The position numbers were made by a program, and so were the translations under genes. Positions 41,302 through 51,211 of a DNA stretch of 54,410 nucleotides are shown piece by piece. Every line of letters begins with the position of its first letter. The first letter of the stretch is position 1. Origin of the DNA: Candidatus Poseidoniales archaeon (GTDB lineage: Archaea; Thermoplasmatota; Poseidoniia; Poseidoniales; Poseidoniaceae); assembly GCA_012959275.1 (NCBI GenBank), contig DUDM01000064.1, positions 1-54,410 of the forward strand, read 5' to 3'. The notes beneath the pieces were generated by a model. It saw only the letters and a list, made by a program, of their open reading frames with translations. It was not told where the DNA came from and made no database searches.

Positions 41302-44300
41302 TCAGAATTTTGACCCGCGCCTTGCGGCCATTGCCTTGAAACCGACATAGAGACCGAGCAAAATGACTGAAATGATTATCCATGGTAGCCATGAGTTGGC
41401 CTCATCTGGTGCTTTAGCAACAACATCGTTGGTATAGTCCTCAGTCGCTGTATCTCCACCAGCAACAGATTCTACTGTAGTATGTGCGGTTGCAGTCAAT
41501 GTAATCTTCTGAAGAGTTGCATTTGTCAAGTCCACTACAACTGTAGTTGAAACAGTTTCACCTGCAGGAACATCCACCTTTGCTGTTCCTGCGACCTTGT
41601 TGATTAGGGGCACCTGTAAGGCAGATACGTCAACTGTGACATCTACTCCATTGGCATCCAATGTACCACTATTCTTGATAGCAACTACGAAAGTAGTCGG
41701 TCCTTGATACATCGCCTCACCGTCCAAGTGGAATGTTTCAATACTCAGGTCCGCCCTTGCAATGCTAACTTCAATCACCAAATCATCGAGGGTTTCGTTG
41801 TCCTCACCGATGAATGCTGCACCGCTTCCATCTTCCATGCTAATGCTAAAAGTGTATGTTTCATCATCTGCGTCTGCAGGAGCGTGGATAGTAAAGGATT
41901 GAGTGCGCTCCTGAGTTGAACTCAAAATCATCGATGCACTGGAGGGAGTTAATGACCAATTTGTTGGCAAGTTTGAACTACTTACATTGAAGGAAACGGT
42001 ATCTTCTCCATTCCCTAAGTTTGTCATAACAAGGTCGATGGCAACTTCTCCTCCTGGGGCAACTCCAACTTCTGTTGGTGCAGAATCTAGCCTGATGCTA
42101 TGAATTTGGGGCACCATAATGTGTAAGCCTAACTCTCCTGCTATTGTTGAACCTGCCTCGAAACTAACTCCAATAGGATGTCCCTCTGAATAAAAACGAG
42201 CGATATCTTGGCTAGGCAACTGCAACTTGAAGGTGAATTCAGCATTCATTGTTGCACCGGATGATGCATTTTCTCCAAGCCCAAGTTTGACAGTTTTTGT
42301 TTGTTCAAACTTGCCGCTACTTTGGTTCAAGAAGGTAACATTCCAATCCTCAGAATCATGTAATGCCCCAGAATCTCCTCCCAAAGTGAATATTTCTTCA
42401 GCTTGATTGCCAGCATACGAAACCTTGGCAGTGATGATAATATCTTCGAACATTGCTAAGTCATCACCAGTTGCGTCCACTAGAATCGCAGTCATAGTTT
42501 TCTTATCGTCAGAAATATCGGTAGCATCACCAGCAACGATGCTGGTCACTTCAAAGGAGATATCGTGGCGTGCAGGCCTTGAAACAATAATCGTTGCCTC
42601 TGATTGAGTAACTCCTCCAACCACTTGTGAACTAACTCCGCCAGAATAATTCATCTCCATACCCATCTCAATAGTTGTGAACTCCACTGAAAAGGAAACG
42701 GCGCCTGAAGGCAGAAGGAGATTCATTGCTCCATTGCTATCCACAGGTAAATCAAATTCCATGCCATCTCCCAGATCTATAACTAATTCGATACTTCCAT
42801 TGATTGGAGCATCTGCGACAGAACTCTCACCAAGGTGGTGCTTCTGAAGAGCGAAATCAGTCCACTCACTGGAAACTGGTAGCCATCCACCCGTGCTCAT
42901 TTGTAGTTCAAGAGTTCCACCGTCAGAAACTGTAGCATCTAGCAAGCCAATAGCAACCGAGAAGTCATCATCGTTTGCACCTTCATGAGCAGCCCAAACA
43001 ACCCACTTTCCAGGAGTTACGTTGGCATCCCAAGATAGGGTGCTGCCATCTAAACTAGTAGTTGCAACTACCACTTCTCTATCCAAGCCTACTACAGGAT
43101 ATAATTTTAGAGAGGTGTTTGTTAGAACTGAAATATCATCTAACAGGTGAGTAACGTTTCCTGATACCGAAACATTTCCGGCATCTAATGCTAAATCAAA
43201 TGATTCATGGCTTATATTGACATCATATTCATCGTAGGATTTGGCTTCGAATCCAACCTTGCTTGCAGTGATACTGTAATTTGTTAGAATTGGTGCAAAT
43301 AACTTCCAGACTCCATCTTCATCAGTAGTCAAATTAGATTCGAAGTCCGTGCTATTGATGTGTACTGATACATTGTATATTCCTTCATGGTTATTCTGGA
43401 TGCCATTTCCATCCAAATCCCAGAAAATCATTCCTCCAATCAACACAGTCTTGTCTGCCTCCATCTCAACCAAAGTCAAGTTTCCACCAGCATCGCTAAC
43501 ATCAACACTAACACTGTATACGTCTTCATCAATAATCCAACGGTCATTCAAACCGCTTCTGTTGAGGAAGAAGGTCCATTCGCCTGTTACCAATGTTCCA
43601 GTGGCATTTCCTCCAATATCAGTAGGGCCAATGCTAACGTTTCGTAGGCCATCTTTACTGACTGCAGTTATCGTGAATCCAGATAGGTTATCTCCAGTTT
43701 CCGCTTCACTGAGGTGAATTGAAATATTTGTAGATGCGATAGCATTCCAAGTCAAGTCTGAATTTGCTGTTGCTTCTGAAATAATAATTGCTTCCTGCAT
43801 TTCCAATGTTAGATTGTCTCTTGATTCCTGAGGTAATACCGCAGTCCAGTTTCCGGCTGGGATATAGGATACAATATTTCCATTTTCATCCGCATCTACT
43901 TTCTCAAAGTTGACTCCGTCTTCGCTATGCAACCATATGGTCACATTGTCTAGTGGGTCTACACCGTTCATCACTTGAGCGGTGAGTAACCATTGAGGCT
44001 CGAGAGGAATAAGATATGGTTCATCCATCTCTCCAATCGGCACCTCTAATGTATTGAATGGTACTGAAGTCAATGTTTGGTAATTAGTTCGGTTTGCAGA
44101 ATCTGTTATGTTCTGCTGTTCAATTCTGACATCATAGACTCCGGGCTCAATACTTAGATTCAATACACCTGTTAGTGCAGAGATATTGTAATGAGTATAT
44201 GTTACATTTACTTGATCACCATGGCCAGTTAACTGTGGAATTAAAGTTAGGGTGACGTTGACTGCGGTACCGTTCTCAAATACACCATCTCCATTATCAT

Positions 44301-47300
44301 CAAGGAAGAGTTTCAACTGCACATCAGTATAAGCAGGGCTGCCATTGAGAACCCACTCCAATCCCTCAGCATCAGCGCTTACTTCAAGATTTGAAGTACT
44401 GACATTTAGTTCTTCCAATAACACATCGACTGTGTAGTTTCCAACTGGCAGGAAGAATTCGAAATCACCTGAAGTCATAGTGAATGAGGACCAAACGACA
44501 CCTGAAACATTGTTCGTAGTAGTCATTTCGGCAGGTTTCCACCCTGGTAATGAATCATCCCAAAGTGCATCCTCAAAGATGAAAAGTTGACCTGTACGAG
44601 AAAGTGAAGGTTCCATAGAAAGGTTGAGGAAACCACCTGAAGCAGTTTTGTCTGAATAATTAGTCTCTGAACTTACGTTTATCAAAATGCTTGCGGTTGA
44701 AGTCTTCATTGGTGAGATTGTTGTTATGCTGAATTCCAAGCCTGCTGGTAAACGGACTTCGAATATCCCATTCTCATCAGTTACATCATAGCGCACAAGA
44801 TTTCCACTTCTCATAGTTACGTTAACTTGAGGCACCTTATTGAATGGGTGCTCAAGACTTGGATTATCCATGTAAACTTTATAATCATCAGCTGCAACAA
44901 CTTGTCCTGAAACATTGACTGCATGGATGTAACTCTTTTCACCAAGGCTAACTTCATCTTCCAATAATTCGAAGTCGAACCATAACATATATGATTCATG
45001 ATTATTATCAGAAATTATCCAATGGCCTCTTGGTAATTCAAGGTCGACAAGTCCATTCTCATCTGAAGTAGCATTGAATTCAGGGTAATCATCATACTTT
45101 GAAGCAATGGTGACAACTCTATTCCTATTGTCCCATTCAGGGTCAGCAGTACCCAATTCATCGAACGCTATCTCAGATATTGAGAAGTTTACATCGAAGT
45201 GGACTGGTATCTCCATGTTAATCTTCAATTCTTCACTCTCATCAAAAACAAATAGTGTTGAATTCAATTCATACCAACCATCGCCATCAAGGTCAAATCT
45301 GTAGTAATATTCACCCTTAGAAAGTGGACCATATGAGAAAGTACCATTCTCATCGGTGTTGATAATAATCACATCATCTTCACCAAGTGCAATATCGATT
45401 AATTCAAAACTCTTGTTAGCGAATAAATCTCCATTCATGTCGTACATTGTGTCAGAGAATAAACTGCCTGGCATTGTTAACTCAAGGCCATATTTAGCAT
45501 TGATTTCAACCTCCACAGGCTGTGGTAGAAGAACTTCCTTGCCGTTCTCTAATTGTGCTATCATATTGTATGTCCCAGGAGTTAATCCTGAAAGATAGAA
45601 TGAACCAGGTTCAACAATTGGGCCCGAAAAGGTTCCAATTCCGATAAAGGTTCCAGTTCCATTGATTGTTCCAATTCCACTAAAGCTTCCAGTTCCCTCA
45701 AAAGTAGCATTCACTAATTGCCCAGTAAATGCTGTTGTTGTGCCTGCAGTCATACGTCCACTAGCATTTAATATCCCCTCAAAGAGGTAAATTGATGCTT
45801 CACCTTGACCTCCTGCTGTTTGCAAACAAATTTGCCAACCCTTGCTCAAATTAAGGCTAAATGTACCATTATCTTCTTCACAATTGAGTATATTTGACGT
45901 ACTATTGTCGGCGATATCTTCGGGATTAGCTTTGATTGTTCCAGAACCAACCCATGTCCCATCACCCGTGTAAGTCTGATCAGTTCCAATATTACGGGTA
46001 TATTCTCCAGTGAAGTTCTTGACAAAGGTTGTTTCACTGTTAGAGGAAGAAGTGAAAGTTCCGTTTTCTGTAAAAGTGATTTCTCCTTGGCCAGGTCCTA
46101 CAATTCTTGACTCATCGCTAGTGAAGGAACCATTGGTTGTGACTACTGAATAGTTGTCGGTATTGGACCATATACTACGTAGATAGAACTCTACTTCGAT
46201 AAGTGGGTCGCCCTCAAATGATTCGTGGCCAGCCCATGAGACTGTTCCGCTAACTCCTGAAGTTTCGATGACCATATCGATTGATTCAGTATAGCGCTCA
46301 CCAGAATGGCCTTGCTTGCCACTGACGTTCAGGTGAATCTCATTCAACCAAGTCATATTTGAGACTCCGCCAAGAAGCCCTGTGATTGGGTTGGTCTCTC
46401 TATTCTCATTCAACAAAGTTGTGAAATCTGCAATTGTGGCTTGATAATCACCCTTGCGAATCGCATCTCTATCTACAATTGGATCATTATCGCCCAAATA
46501 TGCACTGAAACGAATATGGCCTGCTGGTACTGTAACACAATAGTCTCCATTTTCATCAGCATCAACAGCGGCGATAGGAATCCAGTAAGTGTTATTGTCC
46601 ATATCAGATTCATGTTCCCCGCTGAATGCATCGCGTTCAACAAGGACTCTTGTATTGTTCATCCCTACACCATGAGACATCTTTACTTTGCCACAAACTT
46701 CAGTTCCTGAATAATATTTCAGAATCTTTACTGCAGTATTTGCATAACGAATACTTCTCTGGTCTGCGGTATCTTCTGGGAAAGTGCTTTCATCTCCTAA
46801 TCCAGAACCATACCAGTTTGATATAACGAAGTGATTCATCATCGCTGCAGGTAGTGGTGGTGCAGCCTGCATCATCGAGTCAGGTGTACCTGATACACCG
46901 AAGTGCTGACCAGGTTGTGGGTTGGCTGAACCCACATCAAGTCCCAGAGTTGATGCGCCATATCCGACATAGGTTCGAGCGATCATTGTATCAAAGAATG
47001 CTGATGTATGGTCAACGCGAATATCCTTCAAAGTTAGGGCTTCATAATCCGCTCCTTGCTGTTGTTGATTCAAGATATCCTGTAAATATGCCTCTTCGTA
47101 TTTTTCGGAGGACATATCCTCATCATATCCACCTCGAACGGTTTCATAGGTGGTAGAAAGGAAGGTGTCCACATCTTGACCGCCTAAGGTAGTCGGTGCA
47201 TGGAAAATTCCTGTAGGGTTGCCGTAATTGTAGCGTGAATCTTCGTTATAGCGTCCACCAATTGGGTAAAGCCTGTTATCGACTGCAAAGTATCTAATTT

Positions 47301-50300
47301 CGTGATTCCTCTGGAAGGTTTCGCCAGGCTTGCCTTCGCTATCGGCGACATCATAGATATCAAGACTCATCAAATCACTATACAAGGCATTGATCTCCTC
47401 GCTATCTAACGCAGATGTTAGCAAGTTTCTGCTCAATGCCAAGCGAGTGTTCTTTCTGTGTAGATTGGAAGCGATATCATCGAATTCATCGATTAGGTCA
47501 TTGGTATACCAATAATCTCCAATGATGTGGTGAGATGTGGCGTCGACTGTCTCTTTGTCTTTGACAGTCTTTTGGGTAAACTTCAGTCTTGCTTGTTCTT
47601 CAGAAGCATAATCTCCACCTATACAACTACTTGGTTCTTCACAAGCAACGATGTCGACACCATCGTAGATTCGCCATACAATCCCTGCGGATTCATCTAG
47701 AATGCCATCAATAATAACGCCGCCAGTCGCCAAAACTATGTCTGAATTATAAGACTCAACGGTAAACGTACGCTGCTTAGCATCGGCAGAATCCATTTCA
47801 GATTGAATGAAAATATATTCCTTGAGTTCAGCCTCGCTTAGATGGTTGCCCAGTATTCTGTTGACTGGTGCTGATAATTCATATTCACCTGAATTCATAT
47901 TAGTGTATGCAAGGTCACCTTCTGTTAATTGCCAGATAAACAACCCAACCAAGTCCTCTTGTGAACGGGATAACAGCATGTTACCAGTTGCAGGGATTCC
48001 TGATTGGAAGTTGTCTGATACAGATGGATGCTGACCTTGAGCCAAGGCTTGGAATCCATAATCCCACCATGATACGAATGCTGGGCGGTCACCAAACTTC
48101 TGATGGCAAACGTCATCCTTCCAAGTTCCTTCAATTTGTTCACAACTTTGTTTAGTAGATTCATCATGAGTCAAATCTTGATTTGCTAGCCAATCATAGG
48201 CTGTATTCCAACCCCATCCATTGAATCCCGGTCCAAAAGCCCCCATGTACCATGACGAGCCATCCTCGTAAGGTGTATTATCCATCATAGAGAAATCCCA
48301 GATGTCAAATCGGAACATATCGGGTGTGAGGTGGAAAATTGCTGAGTCAATCTCGTCTTTGGCATCGCTGCCTCGAGGAATTCCTGCATCCACTCCATAT
48401 GTCGCATGTTGAGAAATAAGCATTAGCATGACTAAACCGAGAGCACTGAAAGCCGGAGTACGCCATACTGCCTTTCGGGCAGAAGTGAATCTATCCCCAG
48501 GGGTGCGGATACCGATTCGGCGCCATTCCTTGGTGACATTTCCAGCCCCACTGCCCTTCCATACTCCGACGATTGCCCAAGAACCGAGGACTGTCATTGC
48601 AGGGGTTGCATTGAAGATAAAACGACCTGCTTGCCAAGCCATATAGGCACCGAGAAGTACCCAAATTCCTAGAACGAGGTGAGTCTGTTTCTTATGTCGT
48701 ACTCCTTGCCAAAGAGCCCACATTCCAGCTGCTAATGCTGCTATGAATACAAGCGGCCCAAAGGAGGCAAAGATTGTGCCGCGGCTTGGAGCCTGTGCTT
48801 CAGCAATGGTTCCGAATATCTTGTTCTTGCTGAAGTAATAACCGCCAGTGAATAGAACGTCCCAACCATTGTAGACATTGAGGACGAATTGAAGTACTGC
48901 TAGTACTGCTAGAACACCGAGAACCATTACAATTCCTGTTCCAAATACCATCAACCATGGTTTATCACGGAATGCAACTACAACAAATGCTGCCAATAGA
49001 GTGAAACCAAAGATGTAGAACATCGGTTGGAAGCCGCTTGCATCCCAAACTAATCCAAGTTGTGGATGTGCATAGAAAGGCATTGGAAGCAAGAACACAA
49101 TGCTGAGCATGATGATGTTCAGAGTCGCAAGAATTGTACTATCACGGCGACGGAATAGATTCAGCAGTAATTGTAGAGCAAATGCACCGAAGATGATTGC
49201 AGGACCGTAAACGAATCCCTTCCAGCCGAGTGCAACTGTTGCGATTGCCATTCCAGCAAGAATTGAGTAACCCACAGCAGTAGGCTTAGCCTTACAAACA
49301 GCCTTCATCCCTTCAAAGAGGTGTGATGGCCTCCATGAAATGGTCTTCACCATTCGTTCGCTACCACCGTGTTGAACCGCTTTCAGATAGTAATGCATTC
49401 CCAGAGATAGGAATAACAACACAAAGGCATCGTGGTCAGCCAAAGCGAAAGTGCTGTGGCTAACGTGTCCTGGCATCAATGCTATCAACCAAGCAGAAAT
49501 AACTCCAGCACCCTTGCCGATTTGATTTCTAGCGATGGCTGCCAATGGGAATACTGTCAAGGCACCATAGAGTGCTGGAAGTCCTGCGACGGACCACCAT
49601 ACTGCTTCACTTGGAGCAACTCCGACAAATGGTGCTATCATCATTCCACCAAGAGCAAGGCTCCAAGCGAATAGTGGAGGTCTTGGATTAATTCCACCGA
49701 TTGGGTAAGCGCGGTCTGCATCAAAGATGAAATGTGCATGTTGTGCCAAAATATAATCCACGGCTCGCTTCATGTACCAAGGATCAGACCCACCTGTCAT
49801 ATCCCATCCAAGGGTACCAGATGCAGCCATTGCTGGAATGATATTCCAAGTAGTACGAACTACTAATGCAACTACAAATGCTGCAAAAGTCAGACAAACT
49901 GCCCAATTATCCTGCCACCATTGGCGGGCCTTGCTTGGATCAGTAATTCCCCTATTATCCCAGCCGCCCCATTTATCATGGCCAGCGATGTAGAATACAC
50001 CGACGAATATGAAGAAGGTGATTCCAGCCCAGATAAACAATCCTTGGGTGCCTTCTAGCATTTCTGCTTGTATCCATCCGGCTTCTTGCCATCCGCCAAC
50101 GGTATAGAGAATCCAAGATACTCCAACCAACATGGCTCGAGTGAACCAGCGTTCTGAGACACAGAAGCCAATGAACATGATTACAACTCCTGTAAAGAAT
50201 GCCCACCAATATGACATATGGGAATTGGCTTCGTTCATGACTGTCAATTCTAGCCTTGTAATCATATCACTACTTGCGAAATGATAGAGCGTTGCTAGAT

Positions 50301-51048
50301 GAGCCAAAGCCCATGAACCCATAACTGCAATCATTGTCCATTCCGAAGCATTTGGCTTTCGGCCTTCTCTGCTTGGCATGAATGACCACCAGCGGCCAAC
50401 GCCCGCTGGAAACAAGACGCCTCTTTGCAAGGTTGCAATAACAGCGCCTAAGAGCAAAGAAACTGTCCATACGCTGAAGAACAGGAATCCAGTTGCTTCG
50501 CGGTGTTCATTTAGATAACTCTCATCCCAATCATCTCCACCGATTGTCCCATCTTGAATTTCATCAGATGGATTGTTGTTAATCAAATCCTGTGTTACCC
50601 CAGCCCATGTATCTGCCGCACCAGCAATTACCAATGCTACCATGAAACCGATGATGACGAAAGTGAGGATAGTTTGCTCTTCGTGCCTACCCCTAATATC
50701 GAAAATATGCCCTCCCACTGCAAGCAAAAGGAATAACAAAGCTGCGAGTGAACCAGCAGGGGTGAAATTAGCGAGTATCCAAGTCAAGACTAAGATGACT
50801 CCTAGGAATGCGAGAGAGAGCATAGAAGAAGACATCTGAATTTTGCCGGAATCCCGAAGTGCACGGGGTACGGTTGCCAGAATAGCAGCGGCGATAAGGG
50901 CGCCAAAAACCATTCCCGACTCTGCGGTCATAAAATCCAGACCAATGGTCTGGCTCGTTGCAAAGGACATCAGCACAGCAAGGGGGGCGATTAGCCATCC
51001 CAAGGCAAGTGCTGGCCCACTTTTTTCTTCGTTTTCTATGTTCTCCAT
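41302..51048 (-). CDS. aglB: Oligosaccharyltransferase STT3/AglB with a giant extracellular C-terminal extension
   Basis: Transfers lipid-linked glycan to Asn in N-X-S/T sequons on the outer face of the membrane. I start at ATG 51048 (MENIENEEKSGPALALGWL), giving 3,249 residues; the frame is open to 51102. Residues about 15-910 are the multi-span GT-C membrane domain with SDPWYMKR (D422, first acidic motif) and ADHDAFVLL (about 536-544). The hallmark WWDYG is at 994-998, after a two-Cys insert (CEQIEGTWKDDVC). Usual AglB length is about 800-1,000 residues. After the catalytic region more than 1,900 residues follow: repeated carboxypeptidase-regulatory-like domains (GxFxxxLPxGxW pattern), Ig-like domains, and a C-terminal span (SWLPWIIISVILLGLYVGF) with a basic tail. 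I count over 50 sequons in the extension. Confidence 0.88.
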   Translation of the reverse strand: MENIENEEKSGPALALGWLIAPLAVLMSFATSQTIGLDFMTAESGMVFGALIAAAILATVPRALRDSGKIQMSSSMLSLAFLGVILVLTWILANFTPAGSLAALLFLLLAVGGHIFDIRGRHEEQTILTFVIIGFMVALVIAGAADTWAGVTQDLINNNPSDEIQDGTIGGDDWDESYLNEHREATGFLFFSVWTVSLLLGAVIATLQRGVLFPAGVGRWWSFMPSREGRKPNASEWTMIAVMGSWALAHLATLYHFASSDMITRLELTVMNEANSHMSYWWAFFTGVVIMFIGFCVSERWFTRAMLVGVSWILYTVGGWQEAGWIQAEMLEGTQGLFIWAGITFFIFVGVFYIAGHDKWGGWDNRGITDPSKARQWWQDNWAVCLTFAAFVVALVVRTTWNIIPAMAASGTLGWDMTGGSDPWYMKRAVDYILAQHAHFIFDADRAYPIGGINPRPPLFAWSLALGGMMIAPFVGVAPSEAVWWSVAGLPALYGALTVFPLAAIARNQIGKGAGVISAWLIALMPGHVSHSTFALADHDAFVLLFLSLGMHYYLKAVQHGGSERMVKTISWRPSHLFEGMKAVCKAKPTAVGYSILAGMAIATVALGWKGFVYGPAIIFGAFALQLLLNLFRRRDSTILATLNIIMLSIVFLLPMPFYAHPQLGLVWDASGFQPMFYIFGFTLLAAFVVVAFRDKPWLMVFGTGIVMVLGVLAVLAVLQFVLNVYNGWDVLFTGGYYFSKNKIFGTIAEAQAPSRGTIFASFGPLVFIAALAAGMWALWQGVRHKKQTHLVLGIWVLLGAYMAWQAGRFIFNATPAMTVLGSWAIVGVWKGSGAGNVTKEWRRIGIRTPGDRFTSARKAVWRTPAFSALGLVMLMLISQHATYGVDAGIPRGSDAKDEIDSAIFHLTPDMFRFDIWDFSMMDNTPYEDGSSWYMGAFGPGFNGWGWNTAYDWLANQDLTHDESTKQSCEQIEGTWKDDVCHQKFGDRPAFVSWWDYGFQALAQGQHPSVSDNFQSGIPATGNMLLSRSQEDLVGLFIWQLTEGDLAYTNMNSGEYELSAPVNRILGNHLSEAELKEYIFIQSEMDSADAKQRTFTVESYNSDIVLATGGVIIDGILDESAGIVWRIYDGVDIVACEEPSSCIGGDYASEEQARLKFTQKTVKDKETVDATSHHIIGDYWYTNDLIDEFDDIASNLHRKNTRLALSRNLLTSALDSEEINALYSDLMSLDIYDVADSEGKPGETFQRNHEIRYFAVDNRLYPIGGRYNEDSRYNYGNPTGIFHAPTTLGGQDVDTFLSTTYETVRGGYDEDMSSEKYEEAYLQDILNQQQQGADYEALTLKDIRVDHTSAFFDTMIARTYVGYGASTLGLDVGSANPQPGQHFGVSGTPDSMMQAAPPLPAAMMNHFVISNWYGSGLGDESTFPEDTADQRSIRYANTAVKILKYYSGTEVCGKVKMSHGVGMNNTRVLVERDAFSGEHESDMDNNTYWIPIAAVDADENGDYCVTVPAGHIRFSAYLGDNDPIVDRDAIRKGDYQATIADFTTLLNENRETNPITGLLGGVSNMTWLNEIHLNVSGKQGHSGERYTESIDMVIETSGVSGTVSWAGHESFEGDPLIEVEFYLRSIWSNTDNYSVVTTNGSFTSDESRIVGPGQGEITFTENGTFTSSSNSETTFVKNFTGEYTRNIGTDQTYTGDGTWVGSGTIKANPEDIADNSTSNILNCEEDNGTFSLNLSKGWQICLQTAGGQGEASIYLFEGILNASGRMTAGTTTAFTGQLVNATFEGTGSFSGIGTINGTGTFIGIGTFSGPIVEPGSFYLSGLTPGTYNMIAQLENGKEVLLPQPVEVEINAKYGLELTMPGSLFSDTMYDMNGDLFANKSFELIDIALGEDDVIIINTDENGTFSYGPLSKGEYYYRFDLDGDGWYELNSTLFVFDESEELKINMEIPVHFDVNFSISEIAFDELGTADPEWDNRNRVVTIASKYDDYPEFNATSDENGLVDLELPRGHWIISDNNHESYMLWFDFELLEDEVSLGEKSYIHAVNVSGQVVAADDYKVYMDNPSLEHPFNKVPQVNVTMRSGNLVRYDVTDENGIFEVRLPAGLEFSITTISPMKTSTASILINVSSETNYSDKTASGGFLNLSMEPSLSRTGQLFIFEDALWDDSLPGWKPAEMTTTNNVSGVVWSSFTMTSGDFEFFLPVGNYTVDVLLEELNVSTSNLEVSADAEGLEWVLNGSPAYTDVQLKLFLDDNGDGVFENGTAVNVTLTLIPQLTGHGDQVNVTYTHYNISALTGVLNLSIEPGVYDVRIEQQNITDSANRTNYQTLTSVPFNTLEVPIGEMDEPYLIPLEPQWLLTAQVMNGVDPLDNVTIWLHSEDGVNFEKVDADENGNIVSYIPAGNWTAVLPQESRDNLTLEMQEAIIISEATANSDLTWNAIASTNISIHLSEAETGDNLSGFTITAVSKDGLRNVSIGPTDIGGNATGTLVTGEWTFFLNRSGLNDRWIIDEDVYSVSVDVSDAGGNLTLVEMEADKTVLIGGMIFWDLDGNGIQNNHEGIYNVSVHINSTDFESNLTTDEDGVWKLFAPILTNYSITASKVGFEAKSYDEYDVNISHESFDLALDAGNVSVSGNVTHLLDDISVLTNTSLKLYPVVGLDREVVVATTSLDGSTLSWDANVTPGKWVVWAAHEGANDDDFSVAIGLLDATVSDGGTLELQMSTGGWLPVSSEWTDFALQKHHLGESSVADAPINGSIELVIDLGDGMEFDLPVDSNGAMNLLLPSGAVSFSVEFTTIEMGMEMNYSGGVSSQVVGGVTQSEATIIVSRPARHDISFEVTSIVAGDATDISDDKKTMTAILVDATGDDLAMFEDIIITAKVSYAGNQAEEIFTLGGDSGALHDSEDWNVTFLNQSSGKFEQTKTVKLGLGENASSGATMNAEFTFKLQLPSQDIARFYSEGHPIGVSFEAGSTIAGELGLHIMVPQIHSIRLDSAPTEVGVAPGGEVAIDLVMTNLGNGEDTVSFNVSSSNLPTNWSLTPSSASMILSSTQERTQSFTIHAPADADDETYTFSISMEDGSGAAFIGEDNETLDDLVIEVSIARADLSIETFHLDGEAMYQGPTTFVVAIKNSGTLDANGVDVTVDVSALQVPLINKVAGTAKVDVPAGETVSTTVVVDLTNATLQKITLTATAHTTVESVAGGDTATEDYTNDVVAKAPDEANSWLPWIIISVILLGLYVGFKAMAARRGSKF
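45600..45720 (-). repeat. Short Gly-Thr tandem repeat inside aglB
   Basis: The coding strand here gives a chain of near-identical units, GTGSFSGIGTINGTGTF followed by IGIGTFSG, with matching imperfect repetition at the DNA level (gttccaattcc, gttccagttcc and similar on the plus strand). It separates two beta domains in the extracellular extension and may be a short beta-roll or flexible spacer prone to length change. Confidence 0.5.
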
Positions 51049-51073
51049 TTGGGACCATCTCTCTCGTTTTCTG

Positions 51074-51087
51074 CAGCCGTAAGGCTG
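51074..51087. other. Small hairpin just upstream of aglB start
   Basis: CAGCC and GGCTG enclose a GTAA loop, 26-39 bases upstream of the chosen aglB start. With a TATA-like stretch near 51172-51179 on the minus strand it would lie in the aglB leader. The stem is only 5 bp, so it may be incidental. Confidence 0.25.
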
Positions 51088-51211
51088 AAGCGCCCTCGCC
51101 ACTTATGGGGTCTTTTTAGTGGTTGCTGTTTAATCACATCCCGAGATGCGGCGCAGTATGGCGAATAGAAGATATTTACTTTATCAATAATCAGGTTCTT
51201 AGAGGAGCCGT

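Noticed and set aside
51103-51211. Small gene or RNA between purD and aglB
   Set aside because: No open frame with a start signal and no extended pairing; the gap is best read as the aglB promoter and leader.
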